Origin: Tigriopus japonicus
Taxonomy: Eukaryota; Arthropoda; Copepoda; Harpacticoida; Harpacticidae
Reading direction: 5' to 3'
DNA: 64,000 nt
Assembly (NCBI GenBank): GCA_010645155.1
Contig: JAAGOF010000100.1
Location: 150,421-214,420, forward strand
Both the position numbers and the translations under genes were made by a program. Each line of letters starts with the position of its first letter. The stretch's first letter is position 1. The notes under the pieces are model-generated. The model saw nothing but the letters and a program-made list of their open reading frames with translations. It searched no databases and was not told where the DNA came from. Below are positions 37,496 through 47,378 of the stretch, in pieces.

Positions 37496-37618
37496 GGGAA
37501 TCGGCAGATAGTTATTCAAATACTGTTCAACAGTGTTCTTGCAAGTAACCAGGTCTATGGTGGAGCAAACACCGGCCTGGCTGGTTTCATTTGGCACAAT
37601 TTGATATCCACAATTTGG

Positions 37619-37733
37619 TCACACTGCCACATCTTGGCTCACGCGCACATGAGTTCCGTTTCCGTTTTTTGACATGGCCACGATCATGTTGCGTTTAGAT
37701 CCCTCGAGCAGTAGAGGATCATTTTCTTGAGTT
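37619..37733 (-). CDS. Fas2: Putative alternative C-terminal Fas2 exon (ends DVAV)
   Basis: A good acceptor (gtaatatttcag) opens a 37-codon frame with TGA at 37619-37621. It contains NDPLLLEGSKRN and ends QDVAV. It enters in phase 2, exactly the phase left by both the 61-bp and the 78-bp cytoplasmic exons, so it could follow either directly and skip the long tail exon. The -AV end recalls the short C-terminus of Drosophila Fas2 (SAV), a PDZ ligand; here VAV would be a class II-type ligand. I found no phase-2 consensus donor inside the long tail exon that would join to it. A short exon without a homology search, so confidence is moderate. Confidence 0.5.
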
Positions 37734-38073
37734 CTGAAATATTACGAAATAACGAGGATTAGAAAATGTACGTACATTAGGACATGAACGTTCGCTGGCA
37801 AGACTTGATCAGTAAGTAACGTGTTGCCGAAGCTTAGATCAACAATACCTGACGGCTTTTCCAAGGATATTAGCTAATGGACCGTCGCTCTAAGCTGCCT
37901 GGGCACACTCTTCAATGATGAAGATTTTGTTTTAGGTGCCAAAGATCCGAGAAGGAATGTGCTGTTTTAGTATGGTCCTTAGCCAAACAAGGGAACCAAA
38001 ATATTTTCTATCCAACTTCAAAGGTTCCTCGGGATTTGAAAGCAATCCCACTATTGAATCTTCCATCACAATA

Positions 38074-38115
38074 GTTGCAGTTTTTTTCTGGGAATCGAGG
38101 AGGAGGATCCTTCAC
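38074..38115. repeat. Short duplicated segment, copy 2
   Basis: Partner of 37449-37495 (GTTGCAGTTTTTTTCTGGGA and AGGAGGAGGATC). Confidence 0.5.
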
Positions 38116-38598
38116 TTTCTCTTTATATCTTTATGTTAACAACCTTTGTAGGGTCCCCCCAAAGTTCGAACCCTTCGTGTTACAAATAATCCTATACGAA
38201 CTAAGATCGGATCAAGAGTCTAAACATTTCTTTTTTTCCGTTTGTCATACCCGCGGGAATTTGTTTTTTTTTTTCTGTGTGTGAATCTCTCTCTCTCTCT
38301 TTCTCTCTTGCTCTTCGTCGATCTAATGTTGCTTTGGAGCATATCAGCAAGTGTCTGAGGAACCGAGTTTTTCCATCTGTGGCCTTAATCTTCCGGTTAT
38401 TCATCTTGTCTTTTCAGCATCAAGAGTCCTAACGGCCTGGCCTTGATGATGCTGAACTTGTCAAGGTTGTGTTTCCTTCCTGGCTCGCTCATCATGTGGA
38501 ATGCGTGTGGATGTGTGGGTGTGCGTTTCGTAGATGATAGTCAGCTCGCTGAACGTACGGATGGATGTATTAGGTTGCCGCCATAATGTTGCTGGCTT

Positions 38599-38641
38599 GT
38601 CTGTATGTGTGTATGTATGCATGTATGTTTGCATGCATACG
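38599..38641. repeat. TGTA/TGCA tetranucleotide tract
   Basis: Runs of TGTATGTGTGTATGTATGCA and related units. Simple sequence. Confidence 0.7.
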
Positions 38642-38747
38642 ATCATGTATTAGCTAGCGTCTTCCAATATTTTTGAAAGAACGTGATCAAATCTCTCCTC
38701 CATGAAACACAATCCCGGTCTTGCCTTTTTAGTACCCTCATCGTCTT

Positions 38748-40971
38748 TTATATCCGCGTCTCCTTCCTGATCGTCTTCCTCTCATTGAATTTTGCATTTG
38801 ATTTTCTACTCTTGCCGGGCGAGTCCATGTGGGCTGAAGAAGAGCCAGCGGTAGTAGAAGTAGAAGTAGAAGAAGAAGAAGAAGAAGAAGAGGTCCTCTG
38901 GTTCTCATTGTGGAGTGAGGATGAGAGGAGCAAGGCATTGCCAAGTGGAACAGCCGTTGTTGGTCTTTGATCTTCCACATTGGAACCAGGTGTCCTTGGA
39001 ATATTGGAGTATTGCAACCGTTGGAGCGGGCTCTCTGAATAGGTTTGAAAGTCACCAAAGTCCTTTGTCAGTCGAAAATGTTCGTCAAAGTCCAAGTTAG
39101 CCTCAGGGCTCGAAGGGGTGTCGTTAAAGTAACTCCGGACAGCCTTGCGATCTCCATCTCCATATTCCATAGAATTCATTATTGTCCCACTCACCGTTTC
39201 CGAGGAATGTGCCAACAAACGAGAATCACGTGTTCGCTCAAATAGATCGTAAAAGTTGGACTCTGATTTGGATGCCACTTTGACTTTTTCAATGGAAGAA
39301 AATCCACCACCATCGAGTTGGAAGTAATTATTGAATTTTGAGGAGGACACATGCACCGATGATGGTCGCCATTTCTTTTTAGTTCGCATTTTGAACATAC
39401 TTTTAGAGCCTGTACTTGACGAATCATCTTTGGAGGAAAGTTTGATGGGACTGATTGTACTACCTGCACCCGAGGTTGAAGTGGAACTGTTTCGATTAGG
39501 CTGGACCATACTCACCGTGATGGTCATTTTTTGAGAGGGATCTCGTTTGGACTTAGAAGTGGATCTCAATTCCAATTGTTCTCCTCTTTGAAAAGGACTA
39601 GAGTATCCTTTGGCATTCGAGCGAATCGATAAGGAAGGCGACAAAGAGGACAACAGCCATGTATCATTTTCAGAAGGCGAGCTAGTGGATCTCATTGTAT
39701 TACATTGAACGGGGAAGGATGGTCTTGATGCCGATTTTAAGGGCTCGAGCATTCCATTTGGGCGTTTATGGCCTGCTCGCTCTGGGTTTTTGTTATTTTT
39801 TTGTTGGGAACTCAAAAGTTGGGATGAATCTACTTGGTGGTTAGGCTTTGCTTGGAGCGAATTGGCTCTGGGATTAGCAGGCACGTTAGTTGGCTTTTGA
39901 ATTTTCAATCCATGATGGCCTCCACGAGGTTCCAACTCCAAACTGGCCATCATTTGTTGCGGTCGCCGATTTGAAGCCTCATCGGAGGATGAAGATGACT
40001 CTTTCTTGCGATTTTGTATTCTCGTAATCCAAGCAGGTTTTTTTCGCGGCATAGATCCTCCCGTCGTCGTTGTTGTCAAGGATGAGGCCGCGGAAGAATT
40101 TGTCCTTTGGAGCATAAATTTTCGCATTCTTTCCTCAGCCGCTTCATCGCTTTCGGGATCGCCTTGGGACATATTAAACATGGAATGGTAGGCCTGCGAC
40201 GAACCCCAAAGTAAAGCATGGGCATTATCTGCTTGACCATGATGGCCTTTGGCCCATCCAGTGTTAAAAGGTTCGGACTGTTTTCTTCTAGTGTTTCCGC
40301 TCTGTTCCGAGGGTGAGTAATCTGTCTCTTCTTCGTCACTTATGGAGGAGTAAATGGGTTCTGGCAGGGAACGTCTCGATTGATTGCGATCCATTTCGGC
40401 TGCCCTTTGACACCATACTCGAGGATCAAGGGCCTCCATCTGGTTGGTATCCGGCTCATGATTTTCATGGGGTGCTGTCAATACCCATTCTGAATGGAAT
40501 CGGCGGGAGTTGTCATCAAGTGCAGGGCGACCTCTCCCTCCCAAACTCTGCGAGATTTGGTTAGACCCGGCATGATTTTGATTGTAATATTGACCCATAA
40601 CATCAATTTGCCCACGAGTTGAAATGACAACGTTGGATGGAGAGTTTTTTGAGGGATCCATGAGATTCGACTCACTTTTGCAATGAGTCATGGGCATTCT
40701 GTATGAGCGAGTTCCATGATTGCGTTTCGTTGGGGTGGGTTTTACTTCCCCTTGGTTGACAATGCTTGATCCTCTCTTTGACAGCTTACTCTTCCGGATG
40801 GGCTTGGAAGGTGTCTCATTGTTTCTTTTCAACGTGTCCGGCTGAAGGTAACCATCATGTGTATAAGTTGTACTTGATATTAGATTGGTACTTAATTCCG
40901 AAGGATCTGTTGCTCCACTAGGTTCAATGTGGGGTCGCTTCTCAACAGGGACCGTCTTATAATCATACCGA
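38748..40971 (-). CDS. Fas2: Fas2 long cytoplasmic-tail exon (740 residues, ends ETRI)
   Basis: After a ctatttcag acceptor this single 2224-bp exon is open to TAA at 38748-38750. It enters in phase 2 (AG|T or GG|T) and so joins either the 61-bp or the 78-bp exon. It opens with RYDYKTVPVEKRPHIEP. The tail is Ser/Asn/Arg-rich with little predicted fold. It holds a PEST-like stretch flanked by Arg (SISDEEETDYSPSEQSG, about 40286-40375), several basic-Ser runs, and a poly-Ser tract near the C-terminus made by a (GAA)n microsatellite on the plus strand. It ends ETRI, a class I PDZ ligand. Drosophila Fas2 tails are about 100 residues, so this is far longer than usual. The frame was taken from the acceptor; a Leu TTG at 40832 is internal, not a start. 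Confidence 0.87.
38857..38893. repeat. (GTA)n(GAA)n microsatellite inside the Fas2 coding exon
   Basis: About eight GAA units, preceded by GTAGTAGAAGTAGAAGTA. On the minus strand it encodes a Ser/Thr run near the end of the long Fas2 tail, so length changes would alter the protein in whole residues. Confidence 0.85.
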
Positions 40972-42484
40972 CTGAAATAGTAAGATAACTATTGAATTGA
41001 TTGCCTCTTTCCTTCCTTTGTTGGCTTTCGCGGTAGTATTGAAGGAACGAGTTTTGTCTTGTTTTCAGGTTTGCTTCTCAACCAAGTTGACCAAAGGGCA
41101 AAACAGGATCCACACATTTCCCACATGACATCACGGGTTCCACTTCCCACAATAGGACACACGAACGTACACCCATGGTTTGAGAACTCAAAAAGACATA
41201 TATACCGTACTGACGGAGATGGAAACGCTCAAGATTAATCACTTTTACAAGGTCATGATTCATGAAGAAGTCAAACGATGTAGGAAAGCAATCCAATACG
41301 ATGTACTAGCTCATGTTCATATTTGGATCATCTGTTCAAGTAGCCGGTATCATGTTCTTCTAGATCAGCAGAGGAGAATGAAGAAGAGAAAGGTGGGCAT
41401 TCATTCAGACACAAATTCCCAAACTGACGGAACAATATGATTGGACACAAACTAGACAAAAAGATTTTCTTTGGTGGCTGTCGAAAAGGAATAAGAATAG
41501 GGACTTCCCAAAGTTGTTAGATATGTCTATTATTCTCATGTTTGCGCACAAATAGTTGACCAATGTGGATAAACGCAGGCGCCCTATAAACTTGTTGTAT
41601 ATTGTCCTGACATGCGGTCCTTGCTCAGCAATGCTCGTTCATCTTTTTTATTGTGGTCCGTTTTTGTCATCGAGAAAATACAACTAGGATGTTTTGCAGT
41701 TTGGACATGGGATGACAGTGCTCTATTCTAGTACTAAGACGAAGTAAAAGAATCGCTTTGCTGCGGAACGTCTTCTAATGGCGCAAAAACATGTCAAATA
41801 GAGTTAGCCTTTTCTTTCACCAATTTAACGCAAGATTCGTAACATGTACGTCAACATTTGGCATCCCATTACAGCAATTCAAACAAGTTAAAGCTATTAA
41901 AGACGAAAACTGCGGGGGCCAATTTAATTTATAACGAGTTCAAAGATGTGACACGATAGTTACAACATGCCTTTCAGAAATCGCGTCGTCACAGGGCCTC
42001 TAGATCGTGTAAGACATACAATTTTGGCTTCCTCAAGATTATCTGAGGAATTTCAAGCGCCTTCACTCTTTATGTTCTGTTCCATCATATTTGACAGGAT
42101 TGAATTTGAGATGGGCAAAGGAACCCCCCTTTTTAATTTAAACGATTTTATAGAAGACCGTGGACAACGATTGAGTGGGCAGACCGCCCATAAAGTTGGG
42201 ATCAGTGTTTTTGGTGAAATATATCTCTATATTCTCCATCCGAGAATGACAAGAGCTTATAATTTTCTGAACTGCTCCCCATAGACGAGGCCCTCTTCAA
42301 TCTTGTGCTTCATTCACATAGAGATGTGTGCGGATGAAAACTCAAGAAACCCCTAGTTATCATCCTTGCTTGATCTGTTCCAAACACGGAAAAATAGAGG
42401 CACATGATGGGCAACATATCGTTAGTGTTGGGCCCAAACTGGACAAGGGAAACATTCCGACGTTCTGAAACGATCCAAACTTAC
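40972..42484 (-). other. Fas2 intron (1.5 kb)
   Basis: Lies between the 78-bp cassette and the long tail exon. No further paired splice sites with an open frame recognised. Confidence 0.7.
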
Positions 42485-42562
42485 CCGATGATTTCTTGCT
42501 TCTCTTTGATCCCGGGAGGAACACGTTTCTCTGTGCATACAACGGGTGGAACACGTTTTTGA
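42485..42562 (-). CDS. Fas2: Fas2 78-bp cassette exon in the cytoplasmic region
   Basis: A strong acceptor (tgttttttgttccag) and strong donor (CGG|GTAAGT) enclose 78 bases, a multiple of three. It enters and leaves in phase 2, like the junction it would interrupt. In frame it reads QKRVPPVVCTEKRVPPGI and KEKQEIIG without a stop. Because it can be included or skipped without shifting the frame, it fits an alternative cassette. There is an internal repeat of KRVPP. I do not recognise the peptide. Confidence 0.62.
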
Positions 42563-42819
42563 CTGGAACAAAAAACAATAGAAACCATGGAACACAGATC
42601 CCAAACCCATCACAGGACGTCAGCCGAATGAAACTATCATTTCCCAAAGGCCACCCCAAACGAAAACAGAACACAACGATGGACTCAAATCGTCTCTTTC
42701 AAAATAGGAACAATTGTTAATGGGCTGAGAACCAAAACTGATTTACAAAGAATTATAAGAGAGTATCAAAACTGAATACCGAAAAGCAGTGTATTTGATG
42801 CGAGATGTTTTGAACTAAC

Positions 42820-42880
42820 CTGTTTCTTTTCTTGGCTTTGGAAGCTCTCAAAGCTCGCTCGGAAATGAGATATGTGACTC
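42820..42880 (-). CDS. Fas2: Fas2 juxtamembrane cytoplasmic exon (61 bp)
   Basis: It lies between acceptor gatcacctag-type sequence (tcacctag) and donor AACAG|GTTAGT. It completes the Gly codon left by the transmembrane exon and encodes VTYLISERALRASKAKKRN, a basic segment typical of the membrane-proximal cytoplasmic side. It leaves phase 2. Confidence 0.85.
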
Positions 42881-42994
42881 CTAGGTGATTAGAAAAGAGT
42901 TGGAAATAATAATGATTGCTTTGTCTCTCAGTTGTTAACGCCATTTAGTTTACAAGTAATTTTGATACACATTTTTTTCAAGTTCTAGTCGTAC

Positions 42995-43132
42995 CTGCTT
43001 GATTGACTTTGCAACAAATGATATCTGCGAGGATGCATCCAATCAAAAGAACGATCATGATCACTCCCAAAATGATGCCCACGGGAACTGAAGCTTTTTG
43101 GGCTTGCCATGGAACCACCGAAGATCCATCCC
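42995..43132 (-). CDS. Fas2: Fas2 transmembrane exon
   Basis: The acceptor is ttctacag and the donor is GCAG|GTACGA, phase 1 in and out. After a short extracellular stem (DGSSVVPWQAQKASVP) comes the single membrane span VGIILGVIMIVLLIGCILA, then DIICCKVNQAG. The DI-C-C-VNQ pattern after the span closely resembles Drosophila Fas2. It competes with the GPI exon at 46024-46223 for the same upstream donor (phase 1). Confidence 0.94.
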
Positions 43133-46023
43133 CTGTAGAACAGAAGAGAGTAAATAAGTGAGTGAGAATTGGATCCTTGGCCAAAGACCTTGATTCTGTC
43201 AGTATGGTCAAGACGAGCTCTACATCTTTTCCTGAGCTCTAAAAAAGACAAGTGAAGTGACGCGACACATTACCTCGGTCCTAAGCTTTTGTCAATCCCA
43301 TCTCTCTTTCCTGTTGTTGTGTTGCTTGCTCTCGCCACGTTTTGGATGATGTTCCTTTTGATTCCTTGTTCCATCGATGAGACAATTGAGCAAATAAGAA
43401 CAAAAGGGCCCCTCCAAAAACCAAACCAGTACGATCAAGCACGAGAACAATGTGTTCCAAAAATACAAACTTTTTATTTGTCCATCAAAAACATAAGAAG
43501 TGAGGAGCATGATTACAATCACACGTAGTACACGAACAATGACAAACGACATACATGGTTGCCAAACTTTGCGCAAAAACACCAATTAAATTAAGCGAAA
43601 GAAGAAAAGAAAGAAAGGCGGTTGTCAAAAGGGAGCCAAGAAGATCGGTCGGTGTTGTCATTTCTGGATTTGTATTCACTGCCATTACTTTAGTTCGCTT
43701 TCGTTCAGGGTTCCTGATGATCACTCCTAACTCCATCCGTCAAACAGAACACGAACAAAAGGAAAGTTTTTTGGTGTTTTTATGCAAGGCGTCTTTCGTG
43801 TGGGAAAGCCATTGTCGTTCAAAACTGGCTCTTGGTTGCTGAAGGAAATCAATTGTCTCATCGGGAAGCAGGAGCCATCACGGCAATCATATCATGAGAT
43901 ATTGGAACAACAAAAGTGCCGAGAGTCAAGGGATCCACCTACTACAAACACTTCTTTAGATCATTCATTAACTGTCAGCGATTGTTTCGAAACAACGTTT
44001 GTTGAGAGATTTTGATGTTTGTTCTTCGAACAAGCTTAGGAGTGATCACATAGGAACGATTCTAACATCCTCTACCTAAAATTATTTTTTCTTATTTAGA
44101 AAGCTCTAGGAGAGGTTGCATCTGTTGCATTTTGAGAATCAATGCCCTTAACAATGTACAATGGAGGTGCCGTTTCAATTCAGTATTTCAAACATTTATG
44201 GAAGAATATGGATTCGGGATTATTTGTTAAATTTAATCTTCCATCACCAAGAAGACAGCCAAAGGAGTTGATTGAAGATTTGCCGAGAAATTCTTATTTA
44301 CACCAATGACATATGAAATTTGGCCTCGAAAACATCCGTGCAGCTTCAAGCTCACCATTTTTGTGGCGGACTAAGGAATGGAATGGGTTATATTCCGTTG
44401 TCTCAAACTGAGCCAGAAAATTCAACGCCTTCCCGAGAGCGATGAAGGCCGCAACGGATCATTGATTTTTGTCCCAAGTTTGTTTCGGAGTTCCTTTTCT
44501 TCGCAACCTCACGCCCACCTGTTCAAGTACAGACTTTGTTTGGGTGCTAGATTGCCTGCAGGCGTACTTCAAAGGCAAAAGGCCTTACTGACGTGAGTGC
44601 TCGCTCGTCTAGTCTACCTACTAGTGAGTGTCCAATATCATCTTTATTTGCGTGGCGGTTTTTTGTTCAAAACTTTTGTAATTTCAAGGCAACGTGGTGC
44701 CTGTCCCATCGGGATAGAGAACCTCTTTGTTGGTCGGATCTTGGGCCGAGCAGCATAGCCGAGGGCTCCATTTCTTGCGGGATTCATAAAGCAAGTACGT
44801 ACAGTAGTAGCTTTTAAGAGCCACCAAGTTCAGCTCCGCAAAGTGTTACACACTCCTTTGGAAACGGACGTTCCATGTACGTAGAAGATTCTACCGTACG
44901 TACAGTACACTGAGTCCGTATCTTGAAGGTATGGTAGTTGAAAAGAACCAGCCGCTTCATGTTGAACCAAGTCTTGAACCAAGACGTCGCAGATGGTCCA
45001 AAGTGAAAGCCGACCAGGCTGCTTGCTATTGCTACTCTTGCTGTTGCTACTGCTGGTGGGCGGTTCGAGGACGAGTTTGTCTCGTTCCTTTCTGCCCAAA
45101 TATCTCAAGCACGACAAAGAGGAAAAGAAGGAAGGATGTCTTCGTCCAATTAATTTCTCACACTTGTCTCTCCTTCTCCAGTGTATTTCCTTTGAGCCTA
45201 CTTTCGCACGGGGAAGCCAAGATAAGGGCATGGAGAATATGGCCAAACTTTGGATTACTTGACTACCGACTATCTAGTAGTAGACTGAATATGAAATCCA
45301 ATAACGAGTTCGTAAGCTAAACTTGTCAAGAGCTAAGCTAATTAGGGTATTAAGGAGTGAGTTTGAATTTCCTCTGTCTTGCTGATCACTTGTCGCTTCA
45401 CCTGTTGATAAAAACGAAGTTGTCTATTCCTCTACTGTACTTCTGCACTCAAAGTTTGCCCCGTTCTTGCGGTCAAACGGCCGACATCCATAGTGTTTAC
45501 GATCTTGTCTTCGACTGGACAGCAATAAAACGAGACAAAACCCAGCCTGACTGGCCTCACTGAACGCCAATTACTGCCTCCGAGTCTAAAACGACCCCCC
45601 TGGATTCATGCCTGGTTAACAACTGGACGAGGCCAGAAAACTTTAAGGCCAAAAATACCCGGGCAACTAAAGTCGCGAAAGACGCGAAGAAGTGGGAAAG
45701 AAAAGCAGTCGAGGAAAGACAAAAGAGCAAGAAAAGTTCGACATGGTTCTGGAGGATTAAAAAATAAGAAATAAAGCCCAAAAGGAAGCGAGTCAAGACA
45801 AAAACAAGTTCGGAAAAGTTGCCAATATCATGAGGAGGAAGCAAAAACCACATTAAATTGTCTTTTCTTAAAATTAAATCATTAAACAGGGTGGATTTCA
45901 AATAGATTTGAGAGTTTTAAGAGAGAAAGCATTTTGGCTCCAGATTTTGGTTTACAATCGGATCGAAAGTGTTTTTGCTCTTGCAGTTTCTGGGCGGGGA
46001 TGGGTCATTCATTTCAAATGTCG
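43133..46023 (-). other. Fas2 intron downstream of the GPI exon (2.9 kb)
   Basis: Intron of the transmembrane form; also the 3' UTR of the GPI form in its first part. No AATAAA was found on the minus strand within a few hundred bases below 46024, so the poly(A) site of the GPI form is unplaced. GTACGTAC-type palindromes occur at about 44795 and 44896. Confidence 0.65.
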
Positions 46024-46223
46024 CTAGCATTTAGAAAATAATACTAATCTAGATTGAAGAGGATGCGCAGTTAATGCAGGGCAAAAAGAATCCGCAATGA
46101 GGCCAAACAAGAAGAGGAAGAGGAGGAAGAAGTGGGCCACTTGAGGGTGCTTGCCAATGGACGCACTTGAGGCAGACGCCCCATGAGGGTCGGGAACGGG
46201 GATGCGACCAGGGTGGTCAGGAT
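46024..46223 (-). CDS. Fas2: Fas2 alternative last exon: GPI-anchor signal
   Basis: After acceptor tattgttgtag the frame, in phase 1 as required, reads 65 codons to TAG. The peptide has a Pro/Asp-rich stem, a small-residue cluster (GASASSASIG) fit for a GPI attachment site, a short spacer, then the hydrophobic run VAHFFLLFLFLFGLIA. Drosophila Fas2 is known to make a GPI-linked form beside transmembrane ones. A departure from the textbook signal is the 22 or so mixed residues after the hydrophobic run (DSFCPALTAH onwards); a transmembrane reading with a tiny tail is the alternative. Confidence 0.8.
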
Positions 46224-46813
46224 CTACAACAATAGAGTGGGGCCCTGGTGAATTCATATTTTAATTCAGTATTGATTAGGAATTATGTCTGGGCTTTTGG
46301 ACCTGAAATTCAACAATTACTTTGTCTCTCGTGTGGTCCAATACAGAAAAGACTAAAATCAAGATTACTTTAAAGCATTTGGTTTCAGCCATTTAAAACA
46401 CGCATAACATCAAAAAACGACAGAAAATCGTCACCCACCAAACTAGGTACGTCACAATCGTCTCAATAGGAAGAATAACCTATTTGAGAGTAGGATGACT
46501 TTCAACGAAAATTATAACTCATAAGTAGGGGCTGGAAAAATACTTTTTGTTGTGGAGCAAAAATTCCAGACGTTTCAATGAGTAGGATCAGCTGACAGTA
46601 CGCCGTGAAACGTCTGGAATTTCTGCTCCACAACAAAAAAAAATCTGGGCCCTACTCATATGCTACTTGGCTTAAAACACAAGAAAACGTTTGGAGCAGA
46701 TGTTTGAACAAGACAAATAAAAAATAAAAAAATCCACGTCCTCTAATCTTTTCGTATGTTCACAATCGATCTAAAATACACAAAACACACAACCATCATC
46801 CAAAAACCCCTAC
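46224..46813 (-). other. Fas2 intron before the GPI exon (0.6 kb), with a strong hairpin
   Basis: Carries a 34-bp inverted repeat with one mismatch (46544-46577 and 46606-46639), described separately. Nothing else recognised. Confidence 0.8.
46544..46639. repeat. Long hairpin (34-bp arms) in the Fas2 intron
   Basis: TTTTTGTTGTGGAGCA... (46544-46577) pairs with 46606-46639 with a single mismatch in 34. Weaker pairing (GTAGGG / CCCTAC) extends both arms to about 46520 and 46663. The loop is about 28 bases. In RNA this would be a very stable stem. It may be a small foldback/MITE insertion. Confidence 0.88.
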
Positions 46814-47126
46814 CTTGAGCTGTTTTGATGATGATTGTACTGGGCGGGGAGAATCCCAAGTGGTTGTGAGCCCGGATCTCGACCATGTGATAAGTATCCG
46901 GATAGAGCCCTTTGAGCTCAAATCTCACATTGCCTGGATGAGGCACCTCCGTGCGGAACAAGTTGCCCCTCTCACTCCAGGACATGGTTTCCGTATTGTA
47001 AGCCACGGGATAGAACGAGATCTCGAAATAGTCGACAGGCTCACCATTGTCCTCGGGTAACATCCACGAGATCTCGTAGCGCGTTGGACTTGAAATGGTC
47101 AACACGTTGTTGGTCACGTTGAGACG
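46814..47126 (-). CDS. Fas2: Fas2 exon, second FN3 domain
   Basis: The acceptor is gctttgcag and the donor is CAAG|GTAGGG, phase 0 in and phase 1 out. The whole FN3 module is in one exon: RLNVTNNVLTISSPTRYEIS, then WMLPEDNGEPVDYFEI, LKGLYPDTYHMVEIRAHN and LGFSPPSTIIIKTAQ. The conserved FN3 residues are present (W in strand B, L/Y in the E-F region, the Y-x-x-x-I-R-A-x-N pattern). It is the last exon common to the GPI and transmembrane forms. Confidence 0.95.
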
Positions 47127-47217
47127 CTGCAAAGCAAACGAGCATGGCAGTTAGAAAATAAGCATATATGTCTCTCATTTGACCATTCATATGCATTCGT
47201 TAGAAAACGCGCCCTAC

Positions 47218-47378
47218 CCGTGTATCGATCTTTGGGGCCTCGGGAGGGCCTCGTTGAGGCATGGTGTACTGCTGACCAGCACTCCATTCTGAATAACCAA
47301 CCAGGTTTTTGGCCCCAAAACGGAAGTCGTACGTCGTTCTTGGATAAAGATTTTCCAAAATGTACACCCCGTTTTCGC
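47218..47378 (-). CDS. Fas2: Fas2 exon, first FN3 domain part 2
   Basis: The acceptor is tttgttccag and the donor is CGG|GTAGGG. It encodes NGVYILENLYPRTTYDFRFG and AKNLVGYSEWSAGQQYTMP, the C-terminal strands of FN3-1 with the Y-x-F-R-F-x-A-x-N motif. A Pro-rich linker to FN3-2 (QRGPPEAPKIDTR) follows. Phase 1 in, phase 0 out. Confidence 0.94.

Larger units (their letters stand above)
30812..37618. other. Intergenic region between convergent exp and Fas2
   Basis: Contains the 3' untranslated regions of both genes; their ends cannot be fixed. An ATTAAA at 31627-31632 is one possible exp poly(A) signal. The remainder is AT-rich (notably 33.9-36.6 kb) and full of small repeats listed separately, plus an assembly gap. 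A 174-codon open frame at 31017-31541 begins about 200 bases after the exp stop and resembles nothing known; probably chance. Confidence 0.65.
37734..38747 (-). other. Region between the two Fas2 C-terminal exons
   Basis: Would be 3' UTR of the long-tail form and intron for the DVAV form. It contains a CT-rich run (38286-38309), TATG/CATG repeats (38599-38641) and a short duplicated segment (38074-38115). Immediately below that copy the minus strand is open for about 55 codons (includes VMEDSIVGLLSNPEEPLKLD), but no matching donor was found. Confidence 0.6.

Noticed and set aside
37849..37889. A 41-bp minus-strand exon (SDGPLANILGKAV) upstream of the DVAV exon
   Set aside because: The donor and phase fit, but the acceptor is poor (no pyrimidine tract) and the frame is closed by TAG directly upstream; not supportable without transcripts.
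44354..44374. A 15-bp micro-exon on the minus strand in the Fas2 intron
   Set aside because: The flanking acceptor and donor dinucleotides are present, but the polypyrimidine tract is weak and such short matches are frequent by chance.
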